Source: Saururus chinensis
Taxonomy: Eukaryota; Streptophyta; Magnoliopsida; Piperales; Saururaceae
Length of the DNA: 64,000 bases
Reading direction: 5' to 3'
Assembly (NCBI GenBank): GCA_035235625.1
Contig: CP141149.1
Span: forward strand, 1,521,001-1,585,000
Part shown: in pieces, positions 33,240-46,071 of the stretch
Numbering within the stretch: position 1 is the first letter of the stretch
How the letters are laid out: each line of letters opens with the position of its first letter
Notes under the pieces: model-generated
Database searches by the model: none
Told to the model about the DNA's origin: nothing
The model's input: the letters and a program-made list of their open reading frames with translations, nothing else
Program-made: the position numbers and the translations under genes

Positions 33240-36200
33240 TATAACGTCCGGGATTTTTCTAAATTCTCGAAGTCGACCAAGTGGGGATTAGGGTGTTGTA
33301 CCCATTGATCTTTTGTTAAAATAAATTGAACAAAAGTTATAAGTGATGGATGAAACTAATTCTATTAGAAAGTAGACAAATAGAGCTTCGAAACGCCACT
33401 AAGAATGTGCAAATCGGAGTCCAAATGAGGGGGATACGACCGTTTGAAGTTGAACATATCATGCAGGACCCGTTTACCCGATTTAAACTATATTTGGCCC
33501 GTTTAATTCATTTTGCATGCCCGGTTGTTTATAATTACGAAATTAATTTTTAAGGTCCTAATGAGGTGGCCTAACTGGGGAGGATTACCCAAATTCTAGA
33601 GGGGTTAGGAATCCTAATCCTTATGCTTATAAAAGGTCTTCTTAGGGCACAATTTGGGGGTCTTTGCCCGATCAAAAAAGAGAATGGGGTAAACGGCAAA
33701 GCTCTGGCAAGGCTCCGATGACGGTGGATCGACAACAAATCAACAATTAAGGTAGGATCGTTGCCTTGTTTTTGCTTGAAGATTAATAAAAGTTTGATTA
33801 ATTAGATTTGAATAAAAATCAGATATGTATAGTGTATTTCACATAAATAGTAATCGGTTTACTGTAATCCCGTTCAACGGTAGATTTTACTAGCCGGCTG
33901 CCAATCGGTCAACGCCGTCCGGCCAATGACCGGCCAGCCTTCATCTGGTGGCGGTTTCATGTGGGACGGACTCCGGCACACAGCCGCTGCCAAACAGACC
34001 ACCGGTCAGTGCGTAGAGAAAAAGAATAGAGAGACACTGCCGCTGGCCGCATTGGCCAAGGCCGTGTTGGACGTGGCCGCTCTAGTCCCGGCCGTGCCGG
34101 CCCAGACCACAATGACCCCGTATGCACCAGCCTGGGCTGCGCTGGCTCCAGCCGTGGTGGCATCGCCGCCTGTTTAAAAAAAAAGAGAAAATAGGGGCCA
34201 GCTTTTTGGCTACCAGCCGGACACCGGACAATAGCGGGACCAACCTTGTCGGTTCCGCCGTGCTCCGACAGTCTGGGGCCTGTGTGCCACCCAGCCCTCC
34301 ACCGTGGGGGTGGCGGTGCCACCAGAGGCCGAAAGGCCTCTGGCCGGACGCGGGGAAGACGACCTATGTTGCGGGTCGTAGACCCGAACCAAACTGGTTC
34401 GGTTTGGAAAAAAAAAGAATGGGGTGAACCGAGTCCGGTTCATGGGGCTAAAAGTGTCAAAAATTTTCTAGAAAAATACTCGTGTACTTGGAGAGGTTTG
34501 GGATTATTCTGACCAAGTTTTTGCTAGGGGAAAAATCCCAGAGACTGTGAAATAACCCCTGGTAGTTAAGTTATTGTGTGAAAATTACTTACCCGATTTA
34601 GAGGCTCCGGTTCAGGGGCCTATGAGTTGATCTAAAAAGTGGAAAAATTTTCAGTGAGAGTTTAATGTGTAAACTAATTATAGGGTAAACCACTTAGTGA
34701 AGGAAAATCCTAGTGAGTGGGTAATTGACTGTTTTGGTCCTAGGGTTAATCATAAATCGCTAAGTCAACTTGGGTCGGTTCAAGGGGTTCACAACCCATC
34801 ACATGCCAGAAAAATTACACAGAGTCCATGAAGTCAAGTAGTATGCTTGAGTTTAATTTTGGACCCATTGGATGTCATTAAGGTCTTAAACCAAATGATA
34901 GAAATACCCTTTGAGTGGACCCGCCCACATTCGTGTGAAGGGAAGCGCAGGTCAGTTTAAGAGTGAAGCCTTCTGAGAAAATTATGACTTAAAATAAATT
35001 AAAGGGTAGTGAGATGACCAAATGAACCAAAGGAGGGTAGCATACCCAATGTGGCAGAATTACCATAATGCCCTTAGGGGGCAGTATGTTCTATTTCCAC
35101 TGAAACGAATAACCTAGCAACCGAGCGTTAGGGTGCCCTAGAATGACATTAAATGACTTCAAAAGGAAGGGGTGTGACCGGTAAAAGGCATGAAGACCTT
35201 GACAGGTCACAGTGTCATGGAAAACAAGGGAAAGAACCATAATTCTCAAGGTTTAATGCAACATGTTAAACGTGTCTGCAATCTAGTACATCGATCAACT
35301 AGAGTGTTATATGTAACTCGCGGGAAGCGTTAAAGTTATCTACATTTTTGGGCTTGAATTCGCTGAGCCCTAGCCTACAAATGAGTGCAATGGGCCTTCG
35401 TTATTATTTATGCACTTGTATATTTGCATGTTATTTATGTTGCTTAATCTACTGCATGCTTTTGTTATTGATGCGTTAAGTTGTATCAGTACACTAAGGT
35501 TAATAAAGACTAATCAAGATATATTGGTTATTTGTTTATGGGGAGAACACCTAATCAAGGTAAAAACTAAAATACCTCAGAGAGGTCTGGGACTAGTTCA
35601 TACAGTGAACAAAGCCTTTGACCTGATGATTTGCCTTGGTTGATGAACCGATGGCATGTCACGAGTTGTAAACCTTAGTCTAGAAGGGACTAATAGGGTT
35701 TAGGATAATCATTCAGAATCCTGGCTTATAGATGAGCAAGATAGGATTCAGAATGGTTTCCTAAGTTTTAGCTCTATTGAGGATCCACTGATTTGACCGT
35801 GCAGTTGCACCTCCCCATTGGAGGGAGTTCCTTGTGAGCCGGGCTCACCGCAGATCTATTGGGAATCTTTTAGTGTACACGCAATTAGGGTCGCTGACAT
35901 CCTTCTTGGTTGGCGTCTTTAACCACTTCCATTCAGGTGCAGTTGTGGGCCATGTCCTTCCACTCCGGTCAGGTCCTTATGGGCTAGGTTGGGAGATGAC
36001 ACTTCCTGGTGGATTCCAGGGGCCTGGTGGATTCCAGGGGCCTAGTGGATTCCGGGGTATTTCGTTATCATTTGTCACTTAGGCTAACATCTGATGAGTC
36101 TGTCTATTATTGAGATTAGATGAGGATATTAATTATCGAACAGTGGTTCAAGAGATAATTAATAACATTGATTGATATTGCTTGTTTAATTAGAACAAGT

Positions 36201-36824
36201 GGAACGATTAAAGGACTTGCATAAAATGTAGGTTGCTTGAAAATACTTAAGCATTGCATGTGTGATGCTATGCTTCTTAGTATAGTGTAGTATTAGGCAG
36301 AACTACATGTGGATCCAATCTTGTTGGAAACATTGGAGAGGTTGTCTAATGAGTACGTAGGCAACTAACATTGGGTGATGTTGGCCCGATCTGAAAAATA
36401 TTAATAAAACCTTTTGTCCTTTGGAAGCTCTTCTCCTGAAGGTAGAGATGCTTCATTGTGGTTGTGGTTGTTGTTTGGTTTACTTTGTTACAGATTCTCC
36501 AGGTGACGACAAGTGAGACCAAGAAAGGTGAGCACATGAAGAAGATTTTGCGCTTTTGCAACTCCGGTAAATTAGTGTATCTTTAGCGTGAGATTCAACT
36601 TGTTATTTATTTTCAGACGGGTGATGGACTTGTACTTAGATGGATGAGCTGGTCTTTATGAATTTTCAGACGTTAAATAATATCATATGTTTTGATATTC
36701 GTATTTGTAAACCCCAGTTATCATGACCTGGATATTTAATCAAAGGGTTTGTTTTTTATTTAAAGAAAGAAAAAACATTATCGCTACTTACCGTTCGTGC
36801 TACTTAAAAATCTGGGTTGTGACA
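33240..36824 (+). mobile_element. Intact family P solo LTR, 3,585 bp
   Basis: Start TATAACGTCCGGGATTTTTC (probably TG mutated to TA) and end ...ctgggttgtgaca. A perfect 5-bp duplication cttac lies at 33,235-33,239 and 36,825-36,829. TATAAAAG at 33,628-33,635 marks a U3 promoter. No primer binding site, polypurine tract or pol reading frame is seen, and there is only one copy of each terminus, so this is a solo LTR left by LTR-LTR recombination. It contains a GC-rich stretch (33,890-34,400) and a block ccattggagggagttcc / gagccgggctcac shared with the inverted P copy. Confidence 0.86.
33628..33635 (+). promoter_or_regulatory. TATA box of the family P LTR (TATAAAAG)
   Basis: TATAAAAG about 390 bp into the LTR. 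The same sequence is conserved in the inverted P copy at 43,936-43,943 on the minus strand, which supports a functional U3 element. Confidence 0.6.
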
Positions 36825-36829
36825 CTTAC

Positions 36830-39800
36830 AATTTGAATCAGTCTTATCAGCTTATTCGTACAAACATACGCTTACACTTACAACATACACATACTCGTAT
36901 GACCTTATTCGTACAAACTCACTTGTGCGACCTTACTCGTACAATCTTACTTTTACATATAAATGTACTCTTACATCCCCATTAGAAGCTTACACTTACG
37001 CTTATGCTTATACTTACACTTACAAAGAAGCTCACACTTACTGTAAATCATACACATACTACCGACAACTAAAGCTCATTACAATTAATAAGCTCCAGCG
37101 TCGAAAAGGAAGGGAATGCCACTAGGGCGTCACCTTAACCTTCGAGGAACAACTAGACACCATGGACTTTTCCGAAGGCAAGGCACACCTATGCTCATGG
37201 GGCACAGGATCAAACAGGTAAGAGCAAATCCATGATACTACTTACCTGAGTGCACAAATTCCCACTCTCTGGGGCCATACAATGCCAACTAAGGGCAAAA
37301 AACATACAATGCCATGCTTGGGCAAGAATCTTACAGTGCCACTCTTGAGCAAAACATACAGTGTCATCTGTAGGCAAAAAACATACAGAGCCCACGAAGG
37401 GCAGAAACTTATAGCGCTCTCAATAGAGCATCAAACATTTGGGCAAAAATACAACACCAAGACTAAATCCCGCAGGAAAACACCATGGCTAGACCAGAAA
37501 GGACGCTCAGTCGATTACTTATCGACTTGCACAAAACGGAGCTTAATTCTTCAAAACCCTCAGTCTCAACCTCACAACTTTATCAAATTAGGGTTACTTA
37601 CCATTCAAGTTTATATAAGGTAACTTATGCATGTACAATTATGCTCGGAACGACTTCCGTCTTACATTCTTCAGCCAACAAGGCTAGAAATACGCCCATT
37701 TAGAAGTTCCAATCCACAAGGGTAGCATTCTTTCCTTAACTAATCCCCCACCCTTACACTTACAAATCTCAGCACAACCTTACTTAAACTCGAATTTCAT
37801 ACTAATAATCTTATCATCATACACTTACGGACTTGCATCTTACACCAACCGCCTTAAAACTAAATCATCTCACTCGAACTCCTCAAATGACACCCTTTGA
37901 CTTAAGTCCCGACATCATACCCTTACTAATTCCTTACTTATTATTTTTCTGTTATAATTTATATTACGGACATTATGCAGTACAATTATGTAGTCCACTT
38001 TCACTAATTCACAATCCCCCAAAGACGTTAAGAACCCTAAATCTTCCAAATCATGACATCGCTTAGGCCTTCTGCTCACTGCTCTAATGTACTACCCAAC
38101 TCAGTCCAAGCCAATTCTTCAATCTCATCAAATCCAACCTTCGACAGTCCATCTTACATCTTTCCTCGCCCGTCATACCATCACAATTTCCATGTAACCT
38201 ATGAAGCACCCTTTCAACAAACTTACAAACAAACACATGTACTCGTGCTCATCGACCACACATATTTATCACATACTCAAATCACACAATATAATTCACC
38301 AATTACGTATTGTCATACCTTTAGTCCACAATAACATATGCATAATTCACATATATAAAACATGCTCATTTAATTAACATTATCATACAAAACATTAAAT
38401 TATAAACTCCTAGCATGCTACTACACAATCAAAGCATGCTATAATAAAATTATGAGTTCAAGGTCCTCTACCTCGCAATCCACAAGAGTTTGATGGCGAG
38501 CAAACAACGGTGGTGGCATCGATAGCAGAATAGGCGGCCAAAAGCATCGCACTGAGAGAGTTGTTATGTCCCAAGGATTTTTAGATATGCTGAAATTAAT
38601 CTCGATAAAGTTAGATTAATTTCACTCGAAGCCAAAGGTTTGGACGCACTAAGGCGGCCGGACACAAGGTTGTGCCACTATAAATGGCAAAAGCGACCAC
38701 AGAATGGGGGCTGACTGATTGGAGTAGGCCAATGGTTTAAAATACTTTATTGGCCACAAAACATTAAAATGGACTGCAGACTACAACCAGCGGTAACAAT
38801 TCCGCATTGTCGAAGCCTCACACCATGGCGGAGGACTACTTGCGTACTCACAAACATAAGGGAGGCAAAGGAGGGCTTTAATGGCCATATTGCCTAGTGA
38901 CAGAGTTGTTCCATTGTCATACGCCGCAAAGGCGGTGCCTTTAGCCTAAACTACATGTGCAACACAAGTGCACGGTAAAGAGAAACCCTAGTAAAGGTAA
39001 GTTATCTATGGGTTCCGAAATGATTAGGCTGGTGGAAGCCGGATCCAACCACTCATGGGCGGAATTGGCTATCGAACAACACATGTACATCTTGTCATAG
39101 CCAAACCCTAAAAGTGGTGGTCTTTTAAGGGGTTAGGGTGGTCGGTCATAGAAGAGGTGAGGTTCACCAACAGTGGTCCTCTAAACAAACTTGAGAGCAT
39201 TAAGCATCGGAGAGTGTGGCCGACACAGGTGGTGACAATTCTAACACTACCCACAACCAAAACATCGTACAGACAATCGTGCATCAAGCATGACTTACGC
39301 TGGAGGATCTGGGAACAACATCAGTCAAGCCTTCAATGGGCTGAGTCTAATGGCTTACAATAATACTTCCCTTTGGAAGAATAAGAATTTGGGAACTCTT
39401 TCCTATAGGTTTCGAGTCATGCATAACAAAAGTGGGGTGCAAAGCTAGAATTGGGTCAAAATTATTAGCCCTTGATGTCACTGGGCTGGGCAAACCCCAT
39501 GTTGGTCGAACATACGGCCCAAGTCCACATAATGTTAGGCAGGACACCAGGTTGGCCTTAGGCTAGGGTGGGTCACTCAACAGCGGTCAGAGGTGTACCT
39601 CGAAGTTTAGGGGCGTTAGGTGTGTGTAGAAGACGTGCAGAGGAGGCACAGCCCCTTGCTGATATTGGGTCAAGCCAAAATCCATAATTGTCCGCTAGCT
39701 AATGTCGGGCAGTAGAACAGCCAGTCAGAGAATTAAAGAGACCCAATTTAGTTGGGGCAAACGAGTACCGGGCAAGGGAGGTGGACATGCTATCATCGGC

Positions 39801-40799
39801 CACAATTGGTCGAACGGGGGTTGAGGGACAGACCTGGAACATGGTGGTGATTCAACAATCGTTGGACCACGACGATTGAATAGGCATTGACCCAATGTCA
39901 TGCAACGTCAGTCAATGGAGAACTGAAGCTATCAGAGAAGAAGAAAAACAAAATCAGAGCAAAGATTTATCCAGAATTGAAACGGCAGAAGGAGGGGTGA
40001 TGAGCCGGGGAAGGCAGCGATTCAGTCAGAGGTGACAGCCTTGCCGTCGCCAATTCAGGAGAAGGCCAATGGCCAGAGACCATCGGCACAATCGTGGTTC
40101 ACAATGCAAACAAATGTAAAAAGGAGAGATTTTTGCTCCCATTCAGAATAGGGCGGAGGGGGCTGAGGGAGACGACAGCCAAGGCAGTGGCTGGGGTGGC
40201 AATCTTGCCGTCACTGGGTTGGGGGAAGGGCCAAGGCTAGACCACGGTGGCCAGCGACTGGGACAGCGGTGGCCGGAGGTCATCCTCTCCGGGGTGGAGC
40301 TATGGCGGCGAGCTGGCGGCCATACATGCGGGGACGGCGGCGGATCCGGCGAAAACATCTCAAAAATCGTCACTGGGCCGAAATGGGAAAGAGGGAGAGG
40401 GGCGGCAATTGCCGGCGGGGCTAGGCCAGGGAGGCGGCAGCGGCGTCGCTAGGCCGTGGCTAGCCGAGTGGAAGCCGGTGGCCACCGGCGGGCCACCTTT
40501 GACCTCATACAGTGAAGGGCTGCCTCCCGTTCACTGTTCCAAATGCGGGTCGGGCGTGCCTCAGTGCGCCTGATCTACCTTATATCTTTTTTTCCCATCT
40601 GCTTCTGTTCTCACACGTCCTATCCGTTTTTTGGGCTGAAAATTTCTGTGATGTGTCAATGCCCATGACCTGCGACTAAACACCACACCCGACTCCTATT
40701 GTCGTGAATATTACAAATACGCATAAAATTTATTTATCAAAAATACGACCAGAAACTGCAAAACATTGCAAAAATTGCAGAAAAATTAGGGATATTACA
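36830..40799 (-). repeat. Main body of the family Q LTR
   Basis: Contains short-repeat tracts rich in cttacac and catacac (36,840-37,070) matching the better-ordered arrays of the Q LTR at 52,100-52,520, and the gagttcaaggtcctctacctcg block (38,455) matching 54,417. The GC-rich, GGCGG-rich end (40,000-40,560) matches 57,213-58,130. Short open frames are not supported as genes. Confidence 0.7.
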
Positions 40800-41939
40800 A
40801 TGAACTAGTCCCAGACCTCGCCGAGGTATTTTAGCCTTTATCTTGATTAGGTATTGTAGCCCAATCAAAAGCTATCCACCCCATCAATTAATCTTTCAAT
40901 AATCTTAAGCTAGTAATAAGTTACTCTCACAACATCAATAGTTAAAATAATAGACAACATAAACAATCAGAAGCACACATGTCCAAGTAGATCATAAAAT
41001 CAATAACCAAATTCAATAATGATATTAGAATTATTCGAGCTCTTGTGCCCTAACCTCCTTGGGTTAATTGATTAAGTTTTTATGAAAACTAGTCATAATT
41101 CACCTAAGGGCATTAAGGTAATTATCCAACATTAGATATGGTCCTCTCTGCTCTCAGGCAAGTCTTTAACCTCTCAAAAGGTTTCAATATCCCATTGGCT
41201 TGTTGATTTCATCCACACGAATGCGGGTTGGTCTCGTTGATAAGGGTATTTTTGTCTTTTTGTTCAGGGATTCTCTGAACCCTAATGGCTCCAAAACTGA
41301 TCCCAAGGGTACACCATGATGTTATGAACGTGAAGTAATTTTCTTACTATTTAACAGAGTCATAAACCCCTTAATCCGACCCCAATTTAATTAACAGTCT
41401 TAACTTAACCCTAGGGGTAAAACAAACAATTATCTACATACTGGGATTTTTTTTCCACTTTTTAGATTGGTCTAAATTTAGGGTACACATGTACCCATCA
41501 ATAAGATTTTTCTTTCTTTTTAAATCCACTCATAAGCCCCTCAATCGGATCCCCTAATTCGGGTAATTAAAATCATTCTATGGTTCAACTTATAAGGGAA
41601 AATTATTCATTTCAAAGCCTTTGGTATTTTTCCCTTGCCTGAAACTTGTTGAGAGCACTTTTCATACTCCCACATATGTTTGCAATTTTTTCCACATTTT
41701 TTTGACTATTTTAACCTACTGAACCAGGCCTAGTTCAATTGGTACAATATGTGTAATTTTGTTAAGAGACGAACCAAACCGGGTTTATATGCGATCTCTT
41801 GGTTTACTTCCTTAAAATCAGATTGGTTCAAGAATTAAATCGTGAACCGGTTGTCTTCCTCCTTTTACAACAAAAAACAGAGCAACGATGCTCTGTTCTT
41901 GGCTAGAAGGTATAGTGGTGGTTGGTGGAAAATCTATAA

Positions 41940-43870
41940 TATTTTCTTAATGCCAAAAAGTCAAGGAAAAGCTTCAAAGAACAAGTTAGAAATCGAGTAT
42001 AGTATGAGAATAACAAACTAAAGATTCATGCAGCGAATGGAAGGTGAAATATGTAGAGAGACCCAATAACAAATCTCAGTTTCAACCATGTGACACAGGT
42101 TAACTGAATTATTTAATGTTGAAGTCCAAGCAATCAATTGCAAACTTACCTCCTAAAATTGATTGTCATCAACGGCATAAATCTTGGCAAGTGCACTAAT
42201 GTACTTATCAGCTTTGTTGAGAAATTGGGTACCACCACTCGGGAAATTAAGCTTGTCTCTGTTCACCACCATCCAATTTGTAGAGTGGCTGGACCAGCGG
42301 AAGCACAATGGGAGGGGGTGGCGCACCAATCAATACCAATCTTTAAATCAATCTACAATGAAACATGCATAGATCTCTAATCAATTAGCAATAATCATAT
42401 ATCTAATCAGTGAATCGTGCAAATAGGAATTCAATATGGGACAAATACAAACTGACCTGGGTGTTCCAGTTCTTGCACGCCCTCCAAGAACCAGCCCTTG
42501 CACGCCAATCACAATATCAAACAAGTAATGGAGAAAGGAGATTACCTATGTGTTGATCCCTCACAAACCACCACTTGGAATGAAGGAAATCTCAGCAAGG
42601 AATCAGCCCTTGAATCAACCAACTTGATCAAGCCAAAGAGGAGAGTCTTCTTCCTCGTTTAGCCTGCCAAGTGATCAAGAAGAGGGGAGATTAGGGGCAG
42701 CCAGCAGCAGGGATTTCCCCTTCTTTGTGCAAGCCGAAATCAAGAGAGAGAGGGGGCGGCAATTGGGAAGAGAGGAGGAGAGAGTGGGGCGGCCCTTCAT
42801 TTAGGGCACTCCTCTCTTTAAATACTCCCTCCTTTTCTTATTTAGGTGGGCTTAATTGTGGGCTTTTCTATATGGGCTTACTTGCTTAATTTCTTTCGGT
42901 TTTTTTTAGGTTCAAACACAACGGGAGCGGGCTTTATTTCTTAGAGCCCGAGGAGGCCTGGACCCCCTGCACACGACCAAGCCCATGACAGGGTCAACCC
43001 CTTGCTAACCACGGGTCCCACCCTTGACACCTAATTTGTGCATCTGGGCCCACAACGTATTAATGAACAACCTAGGTGCATGCCTAGTGTACGTGTGTGA
43101 CGTATGTGGGTCCCACTCGAATTAGTGTAACAATGGCACATGTGGGGTTGACGTGACCACCTCCACCACCTTTGGACCCAGTACCAGTTCACCCGAACCA
43201 CAACATCGTTGGACTAAACTGGGCCCAAGCCCATATCATGGTCCAACACAATTCTGATCAGATTTCTCAGTGAGTATGAGGCATGTTCGCCTTCCATACT
43301 TTGTCCCTACTAGCAGGCGACCTAACTGGTATCTTATAACCTATTGGAGGTAGAATAAGACAATTATAGCATTGCTCCTATGGAGTTTAATGCCACTCGT
43401 AGTGCCCCATCAAATTCAAATCAGGCTTCAACTTGAACTGGTAATTAAGTTTCTATCCAAGCAGGGGACCAGCTCTATGTAATTTTAGTCGCACATGGGT
43501 ATCGTTTTGGGGATGCCAAAATTCAGGAGGAATGGATCCAAAGTCAAGTCCTCTTCATCAAGGTGGTGGGCACAGTGAATTGGGAGATGAAGGGGTCGGA
43601 GATAGACAGGTTGTTAGAAGTTGGCGCTACAAAGGTCCCATAGTAGACGCAGAGGAGGGCCATGCAGTCTATGAAGGCAGTGAGCAAGGAAGAGAAGAGC
43701 CTGCTCCTGAGCACATTGGAGTTCAACATCTTCGTGGTCGGATCTCCTGGAGAGAAAGATCCAGAGGATCGAGCTGCCCAAGTTTCTCGCTTATTCACCA
43801 GGAGTTCTGTCCGGGCACCATTCCCCCATTCTTTTGTGACTTCATCCCCCGGCGACCTTAGCAAAACCAT
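41940..43870. other. Copy-specific segment of the inverted P unit
   Basis: Here the inverted P unit does not follow the intact P LTR. It includes ctctttaaatactccctcc near 42,815 (a possible TATA context, plus strand), a GA-rich stretch near 42,740 and several tgggcccac phrases. It may be a decayed nested insertion or a variable region of the LTR. I found no clear terminal repeats or target duplication. Confidence 0.45.
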
Positions 43871-43912
43871 CTTCTTCCTCTCTTCCCCTCCTTCTCCTTT
43901 CCAAAAAAACAC
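43544..43912 (-). CDS. Unrecognised ORF in P unit, 122 aa
   Basis: Minus-strand frame with a protein-like second half: MLNSNVLRSRLFSSLL, then TAFIDCMALLCVYYGTFVAP, then LSISDPFISQF. The stretch FSSLLTAFIDCMALLCVYYG could be one membrane-spanning segment. The plus-strand frame over the same bases is open too, so this may be shadow coding of unknown polarity. It lies in the copy-specific part of the P unit and may be another captured fragment. I do not recognise it. Confidence 0.25.
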   Translation of the reverse strand: MFFWKGEGGEERKKMVLLRSPGDEVTKEWGNGARTELLVNKRETWAARSSGSFSPGDPTTKMLNSNVLRSRLFSSLLTAFIDCMALLCVYYGTFVAPTSNNLSISDPFISQFTVPTTLMKRT

Positions 43913-44307
43913 CTTTGATTATGCCCTAAGAAGACCTTTTATAAGAATGAGGATTAGGGTTCCTAATCTCCCTCAATTAGGCCACCTAATTGGCCCACTA
44001 AAAATTAATTTCGGAATTCCAATTAGTCGGGCCCGCAAAACAACTTAAACGGCCTAAATACACGAATTCGGGTAAACGGGCCTTGTACGATATGTTCAAC
44101 TTCAAACAGTCATATCTTCCTCATCCGGACTCCGATTTATGCGTTTTTGGTGGTGTTTCAAAGCTCTTTCTGTCTACTTTCTAAAACATAGATTTTAGCT
44201 ACAAATTCAATCAAAGGAGAAAGCTATCTACTAAGAAAGTCAAAGGGTCAAACAACCTAATTTTCACGCATTTAATTTTGAAACCTAGGAAAATTCGGGA
44301 TATTACA

Positions 44308-45779
44308 CTGGATGTGGCTTTGGCTCTAGCTCCGCATAAGTAATAGATGACTCAAAACAAACTAGCTGATGTCGTCTATAATATAATATTGGACCTGGTT
44401 TAGGATAAGCTACATGTGGAGTGATCGGAAATATTGAATGGGGAGGAGAGCTATGCATTACTGATGAAGATGGAATATCTTTAAATAAATCGTGCCTCGA
44501 ATGTGTTTGAGCAGCCTCGTCAACTCGATAATGCCTATGAACATCTGTAATCACCAAATGAAGCAGTGACAAGCTACTAAGGGCATCATTGTACTCCCTA
44601 AGCATTGACTGACATGTTGCTAAAAAGTCCTCACCTGAAGTACAGGTGTTAATTGTGTCAGTCAAATGCTCATGTGTACGTTGTGCTAAACGAATCTATA
44701 AAAAAATAAATTAAAAATAAGATAAATAAGAAATAAGAAAATAATGTGTCTTAATTAACCAAGTTATACTTACCAAAGCTGCCTCAGATGCGCCCCTAGG
44801 CTGATATGTCATCTCCTCTACATCATCGTGCGGTAAAATATATCGCCATGTAATTGATAAATACCACTACATATATGCTACAAACATCTCGTGATGTTGT
44901 AGCCATCTCCCCATGAATAACAGTGCATCTCCTATCGTCCCATAGAGCGATATATGTTGCAATCTACAACCCAATCAGCAATATGGCGGCCCTGTCCAGT
45001 GATGCGATGGAAAAACCCAACGGTAGCAGGTGGGACCACTTGCAAGAGTAGCACTGCCCCATGAATAAGCACTTGCCATGTTAAAGTCTGCAAGGAGAGT
45101 GAGATATGCTACATGTACATGGCTACTCATGGTATCCGCAAATATCGTAGCCCGAAGTAAATATAATAAATAAGCCAGTGCATTTTGCTCGATAACTATC
45201 TCCGTAGCATCCCTCGGGAGCTCACGAAACTCGCCTAAGAGCCATCGTAGGTTCACTTGGCTACCATGCATCATTGTAGCCAGAGAAGCTCTACTAAGGA
45301 GTCTATCTAATAAGTGTAAATAACCTCCTCCTATTGTGCCTATCACAGGAGCACCATCGATGCAAAGTCCTAAAAGAACTACCACATCCATAAGAGTGAT
45401 GATCATCTCTCTATAGGGCAGGTGAAATGTTTATGTCTCCCTCCTCCATCTCTCAATGAGAGCTATCAATAAAGACCGATTGAGACTAGATGAATAAAAT
45501 GTCTAAATCCTGCTCACTTGATATATGGTAACATACGCTCATTTATGGGCTAATGGCAGAGATATCTAAAATGTTTGGTGCACTCAAGGCACCTGGGGTC
45601 CTATAATAAATTTTAAAATTATAACCCAACGTAATTATAATTAAAAAAATGAAACAAATTTTATAAAAGAGTTATCATACGTCTCCTTGCCAAATAGAAG
45701 CTGACCTATGTGACTCCTGCTATACAAGTACTATATCATCAATCGGGTCTGGCCCGTAAAAAGGCTCTACATGATCCAT
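44308..45779 (-). pseudogene. Plant mobile domain (PMD/MAIN-like) pseudogene
   Basis: Exon 1 (45,779-45,681) reads MDHVEPFYGPDPIDDIV, then a stop and QESHRSASIWQGD, the usual HxS-x-xIW start. An intron with gt...ag ends follows (45,680-45,601). Exon 2 gives INERMLPYIK, a stop, AGFRHFIHL, IALIERWRRET, then REMIITLMDVVVLLGLCI, DGAPVIG, GEFRELPRDATEI, AYLLYLLRATIFAD, HVAYLTLLADFNMASAYSWG, all in PMD order. A second gt...ag intron (44,773-44,696) precedes exon 3 (RTHEHLTDTINTCTS). PMD proteins (MAIN/MAIL) act in silencing and are often carried by transposons. At least five stops and two frame changes inactivate this copy. The C-terminus is cut by the P-family LTR at 44,307. Confidence 0.87.
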
Positions 45780-46071
45780 ATGATCTGCGGAGAATTAAGA
45801 TCTTTAGGAACATATAATCATACATAAAATAGAGAATAAATAAAAGATTGATTATATGTTTACCAATCAAAAGGAGGATTTCTACACGATTTACTATCAC
45901 GCCCAATTTGTTTGAATCTCTCGCATTGTATTCCTAGTGCGAACGGACCGTGGCTGACCGGGTTATCTTGTTGCTCTCGAAGGGAATAACACATAGGATA
46001 TATCCCTCTCCCAATACTCCCGACCACGAGGAGAATAGAATTGTGCTGAGTACACATTTTTGTAAGGGCTA
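45780..46071. other. No recognisable gene
   Basis: Sequence upstream of the PMD pseudogene, up to the start of the R-family LTR. A 65-aa minus-strand frame (45,860-46,057) shows no family features. It could be the PMD 5' region. Confidence 0.3.

Larger units (their letters stand above)
32563..40799 (-). mobile_element. Family Q solo LTR nested in P (itself interrupted)
   Basis: Minus-strand start TGTAATATCCCTAATTTTTC (at 40,799) and end ...ttgggcgtgaca (at 32,563). Flanking 5-mers are ataaa (32,558-32,562) and atgaa (40,800-40,804). The intact P copy has atgaa at this point, so the duplication was perfect when made. Removing the nested P LTR leaves about 4.65 kb, close to the 4.82-kb Q LTR at 51,293-56,116, with which it shares blocks such as gtgagtattttcatactcag, agctccagcgtcgaaa and ccatggacttttccgaagg. 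No primer site, polypurine tract or pol is seen, which fits a solo LTR. Confidence 0.84.
31305..44307 (-). mobile_element. Inverted family P long LTR, split by a nested element
   Basis: The left end tgtcacgacccggatttt and right end gggatattaca are the reverse complements of the ends of the intact P LTR at 33,240-36,824. The left part (31,305-32,562) matches 35,610-36,824 in reverse, including the ggctcac / gagctccctccaatggggag block. The right part (from 40,800) matches from 35,600 backwards (tgaactagtcccagacctc). The interruption is the Q-family LTR 32,563-40,799. Between about 41,940 and 43,870 it carries roughly 1.9 kb unlike the corresponding 0.7 kb of the other P copy. The flanks tgatg and ggatg are similar but offset by 2 bp, so the target duplication is uncertain. 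Confidence 0.78.

Noticed and set aside
31305..44307. Reading the two P ends as LTRs of one intact element with a 13-kb interior
   Set aside because: The ends are halves of one inverted P LTR that rejoin when the nested Q LTR is removed; they are not direct repeats of each other.
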